From Thiomicrorhabdus sp. Kp2 (GTDB lineage Bacteria; Pseudomonadota; Gammaproteobacteria; Thiomicrospirales; Thiomicrospiraceae): a stretch of 64,000 nucleotides of DNA. The translations under genes were made by a program, and so were the position numbers. The notes beneath the pieces were generated by a model. The model had not been told where the DNA came from, searched no databases, and saw only the letters and a list, made by a program, of their open reading frames with translations. Of the stretch, positions 16,524-26,187 are shown piece after piece. The number at the start of each line of letters is the position of its first letter. Position 1 is the first letter of the stretch. Location of the stretch: assembly GCF_000478585.1 (NCBI RefSeq), contig NZ_ARWI01000001.1, forward strand, positions 2,294,001-2,358,000, given 5' to 3'.

Positions 16524-18482
16524 ATGAACTTTTACGCCGCCCAAGATAACGCTAAAAAGAAAACCAAATACTTGGTACTTTTGTATGTGTTGATTCTCTT
16601 TATTTTGACCTTTTTAAGCACCTTAGTGCTGGCTCTTTTTATGCCGCTTTTTAGTGGTCAATCCCTAACCATCACGGGCGACTTAATGTCGCTTCGATTT
16701 TGGCAGTCCGTTTTTTCGACAGAAAATTTGCCCATGTTATTTGGTGTGGGAGCTTTTATTGTGGGTGGTGCCTTAATTAGTTCATTAGTTAAAGCACGCC
16801 ATCTCTCTAAAGGGGGTGCCGTTATTGCCAGTGCTTTAGGAGGCATAAAACTCTCACCTAATAGTCGTGATATCAATGAACGTAAAGCCTTGAATGTGGT
16901 TGAAGAGATGGCCATTGCGTCTGGCATGCCAGTTCCAGAAGTGTTTGTGTTGCGTAATGAGAGCGCAATCAATGCCTTTGCAGCAGGGCAAACCGCGCAA
17001 GATGCGGTAATTGGTTTAACACAAGGCTGTATTGATAAGCTGACTCGTAGCCAATTACAGGGTGTAGTCGGTCACGAGTTTAGCCATATTTTAAATGGCG
17101 ATATGCGTTTAAATTTACGTATTATTATGTTGTTGTACGGCATTGAGTTTATTGCGTTACTGGGACGTATTTTGAGTTCATCAACTCGCAATCGTTCACG
17201 CTCTCGTTCAAAAGGTAAAGGCAATGGAGCCATTATTCTAGCGGGTATTGCATTACGTATTATCGGTTGGTTTGGCATCTTGTTTGGCAATATGATTCAA
17301 GCGGCTGTCAGTCGGCAACGCGAGTTTTTAGCGGATGCCTCTTCGGTGCAGTTTACCCGTGACCCAAGTGCTATTTCTGGGGCTTTAAAAGTAATTGGTG
17401 GTGTGACCGAAAGTTCTCGTCTTAGAAATACCGATGTCAGTGAAGTTTCACATATGTTTTTTGGCCAGGCGTTTCATACTCGCTTAGCCTTTCTTTTTGC
17501 CACCCATCCACCGATTGAAATGCGAATTCAACGAGTTGAACCCTATTGGGATGGTTCTTTTCTGAAACCATTGCCACCGCCAGAAAAGTCAGAAAACTTA
17601 GCAGATGCAGAGAGCAAGGCAAATAGTTCAGCTCTTGATGCATTGCAAGACAAATTACCGCAACCACTTACCATGTTAATGGCCGCAGGCTTAATGGTTG
17701 AGCAGCTAAGTGAAAAATCGCAATCGACCTTAGTTTCTTTGGTTGAAAAGTCGCAAGACCCAATGGAGGCAATGGCTCTGGTTTTGGCGGTTTTAGCCTG
17801 TGAAGAGGGCAAAAATGTTCAACCTATTAACTGGCAACAAGTTCTCAGTAGTGACACAGTTAAGGGCTTAGATGTTTTGGTTAAAAAACAGCTAGAACTC
17901 ATTTTGAGTGTTGATTTAGTCAATAAATTACCGCTGATTGAATTGACAATGCCAGCCCTTAAAAGCCTATCTAAAAAACAGTATTTAGAATTTAAAGCGT
18001 TGCTACAAACGGTGATGGACTTTGATGGCCAAAAAACCATTTTTGAGCAGAGTGTTTTTCAGTTAGTTACCCGCTATTTAGATGTGCATTTTGGTTTGGT
18101 TAAAGCCAATCAAGTACGTTACCGCAAAGCCAAACAGGTGGCAATGGAACTACAAATTGTATTGTCTGCTTTAGTGCATTATGGGCATAACGATTCATCA
18201 GAAAACTTAAATAAGTTAACGATGGACTTAGCATTTAATAAGGCTGTTAAACACCTTAAACTCGATGATTTGCAGCGTATGGAGATTGATGAACAGCATC
18301 AAGAGATGTTTGAACGCTCTGTTGATAAATTGCTCTACTGTTCAGAACCGTTAAAGCAACAAATTGTAGAAGCCTTAGTGCTTAGCATTGAGCACGATGG
18401 CAAAATTGAACCCATTGAAAAAGAGTTACTTTTAGCCATTGCTGCCACCATGAATGCGCCCATTCCACGATTAAGTCTTTAA
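16524..18482 (+). CDS. M48 family (HtpX-like) membrane metalloprotease with C-terminal extension
   Basis: A 652-residue zinc protease. Two N-terminal membrane helices (about 15-40 and 70-90) precede the catalytic domain with HEFSH (184-188) and the third ligand region in RQREFLADASSVQF. Further hydrophobic segments flank the active site, so catalysis faces the cytoplasm as in HtpX. The typical M48B length is near 290, and here ~300 extra C-terminal residues follow, helical and ending IEHDGKIEPIEKELLLAI, reminiscent of a TerB-like or tellurite-type helical domain. Partner of the upstream LemA protein. Confidence 0.88.
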   Translation: MNFYAAQDNAKKKTKYLVLLYVLILFILTFLSTLVLALFMPLFSGQSLTITGDLMSLRFWQSVFSTENLPMLFGVGAFIVGGALISSLVKARHLSKGGAVIASALGGIKLSPNSRDINERKALNVVEEMAIASGMPVPEVFVLRNESAINAFAAGQTAQDAVIGLTQGCIDKLTRSQLQGVVGHEFSHILNGDMRLNLRIIMLLYGIEFIALLGRILSSSTRNRSRSRSKGKGNGAIILAGIALRIIGWFGILFGNMIQAAVSRQREFLADASSVQFTRDPSAISGALKVIGGVTESSRLRNTDVSEVSHMFFGQAFHTRLAFLFATHPPIEMRIQRVEPYWDGSFLKPLPPPEKSENLADAESKANSSALDALQDKLPQPLTMLMAAGLMVEQLSEKSQSTLVSLVEKSQDPMEAMALVLAVLACEEGKNVQPINWQQVLSSDTVKGLDVLVKKQLELILSVDLVNKLPLIELTMPALKSLSKKQYLEFKALLQTVMDFDGQKTIFEQSVFQLVTRYLDVHFGLVKANQVRYRKAKQVAMELQIVLSALVHYGHNDSSENLNKLTMDLAFNKAVKHLKLDDLQRMEIDEQHQEMFERSVDKLLYCSEPLKQQIVEALVLSIEHDGKIEPIEKELLLAIAATMNAPIPRLSL

Positions 18483-18512
18483 CGGCTTTTAATTTCATTA
18501 AAAGGATTCTTT

Positions 18513-20273
18513 GTGTCTTATTTTTTAAAACAAACATTAAAAGGCCGTTTTATGAAGGTTTTAGCTTTGTTCTGCCTATTGTTACCAGGCCTGGTAAATG
18601 CACAACAAAACGTTTTAAATCAAGCGGCGGTTGCCATGCCCGATCAATACAGTGCTCAAGTGGCTCAAGAGGTTTTGGTTAACGGCGGTAATGCGGTGGA
18701 TGCGGCCGTGGCTTCAGCTTTTGTCTTGGCGGTAACCTATCCAGAAGCGGGCAATTTAGGTGGCGGAGGTTTTATGACTCTATTTGCCCCAAGCCTACAA
18801 TCGGATAAGACCAAAAACCGCGCGGTGCATTTTTTAGACTACCGTGAAAAAGCACCGAAAGCGGCCACAAAAAACATGTATTTAGATGAAAAACAGCAAG
18901 TCATCCCCTATCAATCGTTGGTTGGTTACAAGGCTTCAGGCGTGCCAGGAACGGTTATGGGGTTTTGGCAAGCGCATCAACGGTTTGGTTCTCTGCCTTG
19001 GGCAACTTTATTGCAACCTGCCATACAATTTGCCGAGCAAGGTTTTAAGGTTTCACCGCAATTAGAATCACGTTCACAATGGTTTAAAGGTTGGATTGCG
19101 GATAAATCGCCACAACCGCTTAACTTTAATGATTATTTTGCCAATTTAAAAACGGGGCAGGTTTTCAAACAACCCGAACTTGCCCAAACCTTAAAACGTA
19201 TTGCCAAGCTAGGCGTAAAGGATTTTTATACAGGCAAAACCGCTAAGTTATTGGTGAGCCAAATGCAGCAAAATGGCGGTTTAATCACTTTAGAGGATTT
19301 ACAAAACTATCAAGCTAAATGGCGTAAACCTGTTGTGGCAAACTGGAAAGAGCGCACCATTGTCTCGGCACCACCACCTAGTTCAGGCGGAATAGCGATT
19401 GTTCAACTGCTTAAAATGCAGGCTCTGCTTGAGCAAAAACTGCAAAAGGCAATTGAAACAGCAGTAAAAGAGGGGATACCACCTCAAGTGATAAAAACCC
19501 ATTTTTATGCCGAACTCGAAAAACGAGTTTATGCCGACCGAGCACACTTTTTAGGCGATTCAGACTTTGTTGATGTACCAATTAGTACACTTATTTCAGA
19601 TAACTATATTCAACAGCGAAGCCAAGGAGTTTTGTTTGATGGGATTTCAATTTCAGAAGAGATAAAACCAGGCAAAATTGAGAGCCCTGAAACCACCCAT
19701 TTTAGTATTGTGGATGCGAACGGCAATGCGGTTTCAAACACCTATACCTTAAATATGCCCTTTGGTAGTGGCGTGGTCATAGAGCGGGCGGGCTTTTTAA
19801 TGAATGATCAGATGGACGATTTTAGTACCAAACCTGGTGTCGCCAACGTGTTTGGTGTGGTGGGCGGTTCGGCCAATGCCATTGCACCCGAAAAAAGAAT
19901 GCTCTCATCGATGTCGCCCACCATTGTGCTCAAAGACAACCAAGTCGAAATGGTCGTAGGCACACCAGGTGGATCAACCATTATTACCTCAGTCTTTCAA
20001 ACGATTGTAAATGTAGTCGAAGAGGGTATGAACGCTCAGCAAGCCGTAGATGCGCCAAGAGTACATCATCAACTCTTACCCAAAGACCAAATTGCCTACA
20101 ACCCAAAGTTATCAGGCCTGGTAAAAGAAGCGTTGCAGGCAATGGGTTACACACTTAAAAAGAATAACTATATGGGCGATGTTCAGTTGATATTAAAAAC
20201 CCAACAAGGCTGGCAAGCCGCATCCGATTATCGTGGAGAAGGCGTTTCAAAAGTGTTTGATATTAACCGTTAG
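18513..20273 (+). CDS. ggt: Gamma-glutamyltransferase
   Basis: Periplasmic N-terminal-nucleophile hydrolase that cleaves glutathione and transfers gamma-glutamyl groups. The 586-residue precursor has a signal peptide (VLALFCLLLPGLVNAQ). The autocleavage and nucleophile site is T394 in ETTHFSIVD, matching the TTHYS site of E. coli Ggt. GNLGGGGFMTLF and DYREKAP near the N-terminus and TPGGSTIITSV near the end are family blocks. I used GTG at 18513 because AAAGGA lies upstream; ATG at 18552 is an alternative and gives a cleaner signal peptide. The palindrome at 18585-18594 encodes PGL inside the signal sequence. Confidence 0.95.
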   Translation: MSYFLKQTLKGRFMKVLALFCLLLPGLVNAQQNVLNQAAVAMPDQYSAQVAQEVLVNGGNAVDAAVASAFVLAVTYPEAGNLGGGGFMTLFAPSLQSDKTKNRAVHFLDYREKAPKAATKNMYLDEKQQVIPYQSLVGYKASGVPGTVMGFWQAHQRFGSLPWATLLQPAIQFAEQGFKVSPQLESRSQWFKGWIADKSPQPLNFNDYFANLKTGQVFKQPELAQTLKRIAKLGVKDFYTGKTAKLLVSQMQQNGGLITLEDLQNYQAKWRKPVVANWKERTIVSAPPPSSGGIAIVQLLKMQALLEQKLQKAIETAVKEGIPPQVIKTHFYAELEKRVYADRAHFLGDSDFVDVPISTLISDNYIQQRSQGVLFDGISISEEIKPGKIESPETTHFSIVDANGNAVSNTYTLNMPFGSGVVIERAGFLMNDQMDDFSTKPGVANVFGVVGGSANAIAPEKRMLSSMSPTIVLKDNQVEMVVGTPGGSTIITSVFQTIVNVVEEGMNAQQAVDAPRVHHQLLPKDQIAYNPKLSGLVKEALQAMGYTLKKNNYMGDVQLILKTQQGWQAASDYRGEGVSKVFDINR

Positions 20274-20282
20274 TTAGTGATA

Positions 20283-20510
20283 TTAGTCGAATATTGGGTG
20301 GAGTAATATTTCAGCTTGTGTCATTTCAGAATTTGAATGGTCGCTGGCATGAATTTCATATTCAAGATAATGGCTTTTCGGCCAGTTAATCATTTCTTCA
20401 CCAACCTGCTGTAAATAGTTTGTTGATGGGTGTTTAGTTTTAAATATCAGCCCATGGTGGCCTTTTACTTTCAATACGTACAGTGGCATTAAGGTATTCA
20501 GAGTATTCAT
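20283..20510 (-). CDS. Small hypothetical protein
   Basis: A 75-residue open frame convergent with ggt, 9 bases from its stop. It has an acceptable ribosome-binding site (AAGG about nine bases before the ATG on the minus strand) and a mixed, protein-like composition with no membrane segment or signal. I do not recognise the family and see no motif. It could be a real small gene or a chance frame. Confidence 0.4.
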   Translation of the reverse strand: MNTLNTLMPLYVLKVKGHHGLIFKTKHPSTNYLQQVGEEMINWPKSHYLEYEIHASDHSNSEMTQAEILLHPIFD

Positions 20511-20615
20511 TAGATAAACCTTGTTTCTCTTAGAAAAATCAATCGCGGTTTTAATTAATATCTATCAATATTAATCTATGTATTAAGGACTTAGCTTTCT
20601 TGAAAAGGGTCTTAA

Positions 20616-20625
20616 CCAGGCCTGG
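20616..20625. repeat. Palindrome CCAGGCCTGG, intergenic copy
   Basis: Full copy in context TTAACCAGGCCTGGTTAA, an 18-base perfect palindrome, in the gap between the small hypothetical gene and the TRIC gene. A second unrelated palindrome, ATTGTATACAAT, lies at 20662-20673 and could be a repressor operator. Confidence 0.85.
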
Positions 20626-20737
20626 TTAATTTAGAATAAGCACAACGTTGCGTGTAAGGGTATTGTATACAATGTTTTATGAATCACTAAATTATAATAA
20701 TTTACAGAGAGTTGTATGAAAAGAGGACGCCTTGCTC

Positions 20738-21373
20738 TCAAGATTTAAAGCGAAACTTGGGTAAGCTAATATCAAAATGAAGCGCTAGCAAACGGCTTAC
20801 AAAGATTAATATACCTGTTGAAATAGCCGCTACCGTGGCATCAATATTAAGATAGAGCAAACCTATAAAAAACAGTGAACCCAGCCAAGAAACGGTTCCA
20901 TACAGCTGACTCTGAAAGACGATTGGCGAAGTGTTACATAAAATATCACGAAAAATCCCGCCCATAATCCCTGTCATAACCCCCATAAAAGCCGCAACAA
21001 ACCAGGGTGCTCCAAGCATTAGTGAGGCTAAGGTTCCAGCCACACTAAATGTGGCTAAACCTGCCGCATCGGGTATTAGAAAAAACCGAGGGTTTATGGT
21101 GATATTTCTCGCCAAAATAAACATGATTAAAGCGCTGGATAATGAGGCGATAAAAAAGGCTTCATCAACAATCCAAAAGGCTTGTTCTCCAAGCAACATG
21201 TCTCGAAGCGAGCCACCACCAAGCCCTGTGGTTATGCCGATAATAATGACCCCAAACAAGTCAAACTGGCGAAACCCTGCTTTAAGCACCCCTGAAGCGG
21301 AGGAGACAATAACGGCAAATAGGGTGATCCAATAAAGGCTATTGAGCAGTTCGGGAGTTGGGTTTAATGTCAT
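20738..21373 (-). CDS. TRIC/UPF0126 family (YadS-like) membrane channel protein
   Basis: A 211-residue membrane protein with about seven helices in two pseudo-repeats. Each repeat carries the glycine-rich family motif, GITTGLGGGSLRDML in the first and GVMTGIMGGIFRDIL in the second. Members form trimeric cation (potassium) channels; some related proteins are linked to glycine uptake. Nothing in the neighbourhood suggests a specific partner. It lies 26 bases downstream of the exonuclease gene on the same strand and may share its transcript. Confidence 0.88.
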   Translation of the reverse strand: MTLNPTPELLNSLYWITLFAVIVSSASGVLKAGFRQFDLFGVIIIGITTGLGGGSLRDMLLGEQAFWIVDEAFFIASLSSALIMFILARNITINPRFFLIPDAAGLATFSVAGTLASLMLGAPWFVAAFMGVMTGIMGGIFRDILCNTSPIVFQSQLYGTVSWLGSLFFIGLLYLNIDATVAAISTGILIFVSRLLALHFDISLPKFRFKS

Positions 21374-21399
21374 GTATCTGGCCTGGGTAGTGTTATCGG

Positions 21400-22278
21400 T
21401 TAACGCGCTCTAATAGAAAAGCTGTCTGTCGCTTTGAGCTTAATTACATTAGGATTTGGCGTTTGATGTTCAATTAACCAACCGAGTTCATCTTGCAGTT
21501 TGGAATCGTCCAGTACTTTTTGCCAAACACGTTCGCCTACATTCCAGCGATAGCCACGAGAACGTAAGTCATCTTTAATATCAAAGGGTGCGCCAGTGGC
21601 TTTAACCAGTGATTTACTTTGGCGTACAGCTGTTAATAAAAAGCTAAAAGCGGGCACATTGTTTGTTGATATTTTACAAGAGAGAAGTTGGGTTAAGGCT
21701 TGTACATCATCTAATGCACGGTGTGCGCCGTAGAAGAAGTTGCCTACTTTCCAGCAGAGAAACTCTTGGCTTCTTGAGCCAATATGAGCTTCTTTCATCC
21801 AGTCTATTTGGGCGACCGAGCAACCCCAAATTTTATTGATAAAAACATCACTATAACGTTCTAAAACAGGGCGGTCAAAACTGGCATTATGCGCTACGCA
21901 AAGCTGTACATCAGCAAGTTCCGCTTCAACTTGTTGCCACGGAATTTTGTGACCTTGCACATCTTCCATGGTTAAACCTGTCACTTGAGTCACTTCGGCA
22001 CTGATTTCTCCATTAGGTTCATTTAAAAAGTTTTGCGCTTTTAATACTTTGTAAAAATTACCTTGTGAATCAAACTCAATAATTTGGTAACCGAGTTCAA
22101 TAATCTCGCACACATCGGTATCCAGCCCCGTGGTTTCGGTATCTATAATGCAGACCTTATGGGTTGGCTCTGAATTTGGCGCACAAAATTCGTTTTTGGC
22201 GACCAGTTTATTCAAGACTTGATAGTCATCGGATTGGTTAAGTTGTTCAGCGCAGTGTTGTAAGTTTTGTTCTGTCAT
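21400..22278 (-). CDS. DnaQ-like DEDDh 3'-5' exonuclease
   Basis: A 292-residue exonuclease. The DEDDh residues are D46 and E48 (IIDTETTGLD), D135 (HNASFDRP), H186 and D190 (HRALDDVQA). A C-terminal ~70-residue extension (GAPFDIKDDLRSRGYRW then VGERVWQKVL) is a recurring add-on in stand-alone homologues of DNA polymerase III epsilon. It acts on DNA or RNA 3' ends; the precise substrate is not evident. It is the second of a run of minus-strand genes with HIRAN and RluA proteins, separated from HIRAN by 87 bases. Confidence 0.88.
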   Translation of the reverse strand: MTEQNLQHCAEQLNQSDDYQVLNKLVAKNEFCAPNSEPTHKVCIIDTETTGLDTDVCEIIELGYQIIEFDSQGNFYKVLKAQNFLNEPNGEISAEVTQVTGLTMEDVQGHKIPWQQVEAELADVQLCVAHNASFDRPVLERYSDVFINKIWGCSVAQIDWMKEAHIGSRSQEFLCWKVGNFFYGAHRALDDVQALTQLLSCKISTNNVPAFSFLLTAVRQSKSLVKATGAPFDIKDDLRSRGYRWNVGERVWQKVLDDSKLQDELGWLIEHQTPNPNVIKLKATDSFSIRAR

Positions 22279-22365
22279 AGCGGTTCTTTTGAGGTCCTTG
22301 AAAAAGGCGATTTAACGTTGGATTTAACATTTAATAGGATTGTAGCAACAAATTTGCCCTTTGAG

Positions 22366-22806
22366 TTATCTGTGTGTTTTGTTCTTACCAAACAAACGCT
22401 GTGTTAGGCGGTTTAGTTTATGCCATTTTGTAATCCATTGGCTTTGAATAACTAACAGCAAGTAATGTTGCCAGGCCTGGTTAACCGTGATTTGGCAATC
22501 AACTTCAATTAGTTTGCCTTGTTGTGCGCAATGAATAACGTGAATATCTGTTATGAGGTTATGGCTGAAAAGAAAATTAAGTTTTTTACTTAAACTTCTG
22601 GGTACATAACCCAGCAATAAACCCAGTTCTGATGAACTATCTGTGGTTGGTAGCCAGATTTGAATGGCATTTTTGTCATAGCGATTATCAGGCTCTAATT
22701 TAAAGATGAGTGGAGTGTTTTTGCTGATTAGGTTCTCTTGCATCGCTAAAAAAGCACTGTAATAAAACGTGCCTTTTATTGGAAAAGAGATTAGCCTTTT
22801 CATCAC
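22366..22806 (-). CDS. Stand-alone HIRAN-domain protein
   Basis: A 146-residue protein whose N-terminal ~100 residues match the HIRAN fold: IKGTFYYSAF, then KLEPDNRYDKNAIQIW and LLGYVPRSLSKKL. HIRAN domains recognise DNA 3' ends or damaged DNA, usually fused to helicases or nucleases; here the domain stands alone. It overlaps the upstream RluA-type gene by 4 bases (ATGA), so the two are translated together. A DEDDh exonuclease follows. The palindrome at 22471-22480 encodes QAW. Confidence 0.82.
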   Translation of the reverse strand: MMKRLISFPIKGTFYYSAFLAMQENLISKNTPLIFKLEPDNRYDKNAIQIWLPTTDSSSELGLLLGYVPRSLSKKLNFLFSHNLITDIHVIHCAQQGKLIEVDCQITVNQAWQHYLLLVIQSQWITKWHKLNRLTQRLFGKNKTHR

Positions 22807-23735
22807 TCAGCCTGGTTGAGTGGGAGTAAATCGAGTTGTGATTCTTTAAGTGTAAACACTTGCAATTCACCCGTTATAGGGCAATTAAAACTCAGCTTAA
22901 ATGCGGTTAATTGCAGGTTGGGTCGCGGTTTTTGTTGTAGGTCGAGTGTTTCATTTCCATAGAGTCTATCGCCCATAATCGGGTAGCCCGTTGCCGAGAG
23001 GTGGCGGCGAATCTGGTGTTTACGACCTGTTTCAATATCAATTTGCAGACGAGAAATATCCAGCTTTTTATCATAGTCTAGCCGTGAAATGTGGCTGGTG
23101 GCGTGTTTGCCATCAATCTCTAGCCGAATGGTTTGTCTGCTATCAGGATAACAACCATAAACATTGGCCTGATAGCTTTTATGGATTTGATTTTTTTCAA
23201 AAAGTTGCGTTAATGTCGTCGCCATTTTTTTGTTATGCGCTAATAACATCAAACCTTGCGTTGCTCTATCTAAACGGTGCACTATCCAGGCCTGGCGAAT
23301 CTGGTTGTTGGGTTGATAGTGCTGTTCTACCCAGCGATATAAAGCGGTATGGTCTGCCCATTTAGAGCCTTGAGAAAACATCCCCCTGGGCTTTAACCAA
23401 ACAGAATACTCTATAAAATCGGCAATTAATATTGGTGTCGCGGGCGTTTCATTCAGCAAATCAGGGTAGTAGTAAAAATCTAATGTTTGTCCTGGCTGTA
23501 CTGTTTTCTTTAAACGGCGTAAACGTTCAGGTTTGCTGTTTGTTTTCCGTTGAATCCAAACTGCACCTTGTTGGGCAAACTGTTTGAGTTGTTGTTTTGC
23601 TAAATCTGTTTGATTGAATAATAAGTCTAGGGCTGTTTGCTCAAGCTCACAACAAATATTAATGTGCTGTTTGTTTGAGTGATTCTTGTCTAGCTGGCAG
23701 CCAGTAATGGGTGATTCGTCTTGTCTCATGGACAT
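22803..23735 (-). CDS. RluA-family RNA pseudouridine synthase
   Basis: Isomerises uridine to pseudouridine in rRNA or tRNA. The 310-residue protein has the catalytic motif HRLDRATQGLML with Asp156, then KSYQANVYG and the closing GRKHQIRRHLSATGYPIMGDRLYG block (given in two parts here: GRKHQIRRHL and GYPIMGDRLYG). The N-terminal ~100 residues may form an S4-like region. Family subgroup (RluA, RluC, TruC or other) cannot be fixed by eye. A palindrome copy at 23286-23295 encodes QAW. Confidence 0.88.
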   Translation of the reverse strand: MSMRQDESPITGCQLDKNHSNKQHINICCELEQTALDLLFNQTDLAKQQLKQFAQQGAVWIQRKTNSKPERLRRLKKTVQPGQTLDFYYYPDLLNETPATPILIADFIEYSVWLKPRGMFSQGSKWADHTALYRWVEQHYQPNNQIRQAWIVHRLDRATQGLMLLAHNKKMATTLTQLFEKNQIHKSYQANVYGCYPDSRQTIRLEIDGKHATSHISRLDYDKKLDISRLQIDIETGRKHQIRRHLSATGYPIMGDRLYGNETLDLQQKPRPNLQLTAFKLSFNCPITGELQVFTLKESQLDLLPLNQAE

Positions 23736-24022
23736 AGTATAAATGAGAAATTTGGGTGGGTAAAAATCATTTTCATTGCTATGTTATTGATTTCTCAAGG
23801 TCATAAAATTAATCGTTATTTGGTGATAAGTATTTTTTAGAGTAGAGGCTTTTTCTTTTTACGAATCTTCTTATAATGGTAGCGAGTTATATAATACTAT
23901 CTAATACAATATTATTTATTTTAGGCCGCTAAAAAAGCGATTTCAGAATAGCGAAAAAAGTGTACTATTTAAGCTTCTTTTTTGCATATTTTGCTATGTA
24001 GTTTTAACAAGGAACACCTTCG

Positions 24023-25237
24023 ATGCAAGCACAACTTTTCTTAAATAAACAACCTATACTCGATGCTAAGCAAGTACTTTATGGTTATCACCTATCGCTT
24101 GAGTTAGTGAATGATGTTGATCCATCTAAGGTTGAATGGGAAAGTGTTATGAAAGCGTTTTGTGAAGATATTGCTAAACAAGACGGCATGAGTGCGCTCA
24201 CCTCAAATAAACCTATTTTTTACCGTGCCCCCATTGAGGTTTTAACGCTGGATTGGTTACCAAAAGTGGATGACCTCTCCATGGTTACCGTTGAAGTAAC
24301 GTTAGCAAACCTACGTGATAAAACGGTGGTAGCTTCCCTAAAAGAGGTGATTAAAGCGGGTGCAAGGGTAGCCGTTTTAGGTTATGAAAATAGTGATGCT
24401 TACAAAAAGCTATTAACCATTGCCAAAACGGTTAAGTTAGATGCCAAAGAATTTTCGGCAGAAGAAGCTAAAACCATTGTAAGTGCGTTGAATTTACAGC
24501 AAGTTAATAGCGTTATTTGTGGCTTAGAAACAGAAGAGGAGTTTGCTGAATACGCACAGGCCAAAGCGACTTTTTATCAAGGTTACTTCTTTACTAATCC
24601 TGTTATTTCTGGGCAAAAAGAATTGTCGGGCAGTAAGTTAGCGATGCTTAAACTATTGGCTGAGGTGAATGATCCAGATGTCGAGTTTGATAAAATTGTG
24701 CAAACCGTAGGTTCTGATGTTGGTTTAACTCATAAGTTATTAAGTGCGATAAACCACCCAAATAATAATATTCCGCAGGTGATTGAAACTCTAAAAGATG
24801 CAGTGAATTTTATGGGATTAAAACGTCTTAAATTTTGGGTGAATATGATGGTGCTGTCAGAGGCCAATGATGTACCTAAAGAGCTATTAACCACCGCCTT
24901 AGTGCGCGCCAAGTTTATGGAAGTATTGGCTGAGAAACAAGGCAAAACAACCGATAAAGACCGCTACTTTATGACAGGCATGTTCTCAACCTTAAATGCG
25001 TTTTTAAAAGCCTCTATGGTCGATATCGTGGGGCAATTGCCATTATCATCTGAGGTAAAAGTAGCCTTGGTTGACCACTCTGGCGATATGGGTAAAGCGT
25101 TATTTGTGGTGCGCTCTCTTGAACAGGGTAATGCCAATATGGGCGGTAGTGGTATTGATATTATGTTAGTTTCTTCAGCTTATATGAGTGCCAACTCTTG
25201 GGCCTATAAAACCATGAATGGTCTGGAAGCGGCCTAG
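24023..25237 (+). CDS. EAL-HDOD signalling protein (YuxH-like)
   Basis: A 404-residue two-domain protein. The N-terminal ~190 residues resemble a degenerate EAL domain (LNKQPILDAKQVLYGYHLSL; YQGYFFTNP), lacking the EAL triplet and most metal ligands, so no phosphodiesterase activity is expected. The C-terminal HDOD domain covers about 205-395 (VGLTHKLLSAINHP, DAVNFMGLKRLKFWV). Such proteins are c-di-GMP or stress-signalling regulators. It is monocistronic, with a clear terminator at 25279-25310. Confidence 0.87.
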   Translation: MQAQLFLNKQPILDAKQVLYGYHLSLELVNDVDPSKVEWESVMKAFCEDIAKQDGMSALTSNKPIFYRAPIEVLTLDWLPKVDDLSMVTVEVTLANLRDKTVVASLKEVIKAGARVAVLGYENSDAYKKLLTIAKTVKLDAKEFSAEEAKTIVSALNLQQVNSVICGLETEEEFAEYAQAKATFYQGYFFTNPVISGQKELSGSKLAMLKLLAEVNDPDVEFDKIVQTVGSDVGLTHKLLSAINHPNNNIPQVIETLKDAVNFMGLKRLKFWVNMMVLSEANDVPKELLTTALVRAKFMEVLAEKQGKTTDKDRYFMTGMFSTLNAFLKASMVDIVGQLPLSSEVKVALVDHSGDMGKALFVVRSLEQGNANMGGSGIDIMLVSSAYMSANSWAYKTMNGLEAA

Positions 25238-25278
25238 CTTAGAATAGGTTGTTTGTGCCTTTAACAACATTATCCATA

Positions 25279-25310
25279 AACGCTCTGATGGTTTATCAGG
25301 GCGTTTTTGT
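25279..25310 (+). terminator. Rho-independent terminator of the EAL-HDOD gene
   Basis: Arms AACGCTCTGAT (25279-25289) and ATCAGGGCGTT (25295-25305) pair with one G-U wobble across a 5-base loop and run into TTTTTG. It lies 42 bases after the stop codon. Its position also argues against a TTG start at 25307 for the next gene. Confidence 0.9.
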
Positions 25311-25345
25311 TTTATAGCTTAGGAATCACCGACAGAGTAACAAAG

Positions 25346-26131
25346 ATGTTTGCACTCAAATCGCTTAAAAATTCGTTACTGCCTGAGTTGCCAACAGAGT
25401 ATCAAGTTGGCGACTTGAGTTTGCCTATTGTTTTGTCGGCAAGACGAAAATCGATTGCGATTAAATATCGCCAAGGTCAACTATGTTTAGAAATACCTAA
25501 AGCGATTAAACCCAGTCAATTAAGCCGCATTTTACAAAAAAATCAACAATGGTTATTACGCCGAGTGGCCGATTTGGCAGAAATGACAACCCCTATTTTT
25601 AGCGGAGAGCAGGGGCAGCCGATTACCTTTTTTGGGCAAAATTATCAATGTGAATGGCAAGTAAATACGCAAGCTGAAACACAAGCTAATACGCAGCGCA
25701 TTGAACTATGTGAAAAAAGCCAACGAGCTAAGTTTTTTTTGGCAAATTTAAAAAGCGACAAACAAACGGCTGAACAGTGTTGTAAAGCAACAGCGTTATA
25801 TTACAAAGAAAAAGCCTATCACTACCTAGACCCAAAACTCGATTTTTATGCACAGAAAATGGGGGTGCAATATCACTCTTTAACTGTTAAAGGTTATAAA
25901 TCGCGTTGGGGTAGTTGCTACTCAGATGGTCGTATTCAATTTAATTGGCGTTTAATGCAAGCGCCAGAGTGGGTGATTGATTATGTGGTGGTTCATGAGT
26001 TGGCGCACTTGGTTCATGCCAACCACTCAAGAGACTTTTGGAATTTGGTAGAACAGCATTACCCAAAAACCAAACAGGCTAAACAAGTATTAAAACAACA
26101 GGGTCGCGAATGGATTAGTTTTTTAAGCTGA
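25346..26131 (+). CDS. YgjP/DUF45-type zinc metallopeptidase-like protein
   Basis: Intracellular metalloprotease-like protein of the DUF45 (YgjP, SprT-related) family, 261 residues from the ATG at 25346. The zinc motif HELAH lies in VVVHELAHLVHANHS, preceded by the family block YKSRWGSCYSDGRIQFNWRL. A longer frame reaches TTG 25307, but that codon is inside the upstream terminator. No operon partner is evident. The stretch after it is filled by repeat elements. Confidence 0.88.
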   Translation: MFALKSLKNSLLPELPTEYQVGDLSLPIVLSARRKSIAIKYRQGQLCLEIPKAIKPSQLSRILQKNQQWLLRRVADLAEMTTPIFSGEQGQPITFFGQNYQCEWQVNTQAETQANTQRIELCEKSQRAKFFLANLKSDKQTAEQCCKATALYYKEKAYHYLDPKLDFYAQKMGVQYHSLTVKGYKSRWGSCYSDGRIQFNWRLMQAPEWVIDYVVVHELAHLVHANHSRDFWNLVEQHYPKTKQAKQVLKQQGREWISFLS

Positions 26132-26159
26132 CTGTATTTTATGCTTGATACAGAGTTTT

Positions 26160-26187
26160 TTAACCACGAAGACACGAAGGCACGAAG
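26160..26187. repeat. Solo CACGAAG-family end
   Basis: TTAACCACGAAGACACGAAGG plus CACGAAG matches the left end of the ~210-bp elements, but no matching inverted right end precedes the complete copy that begins at 26309. It looks like a truncated or nested copy. Bases 26188-26308 hold no gene I can see. Confidence 0.65.
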
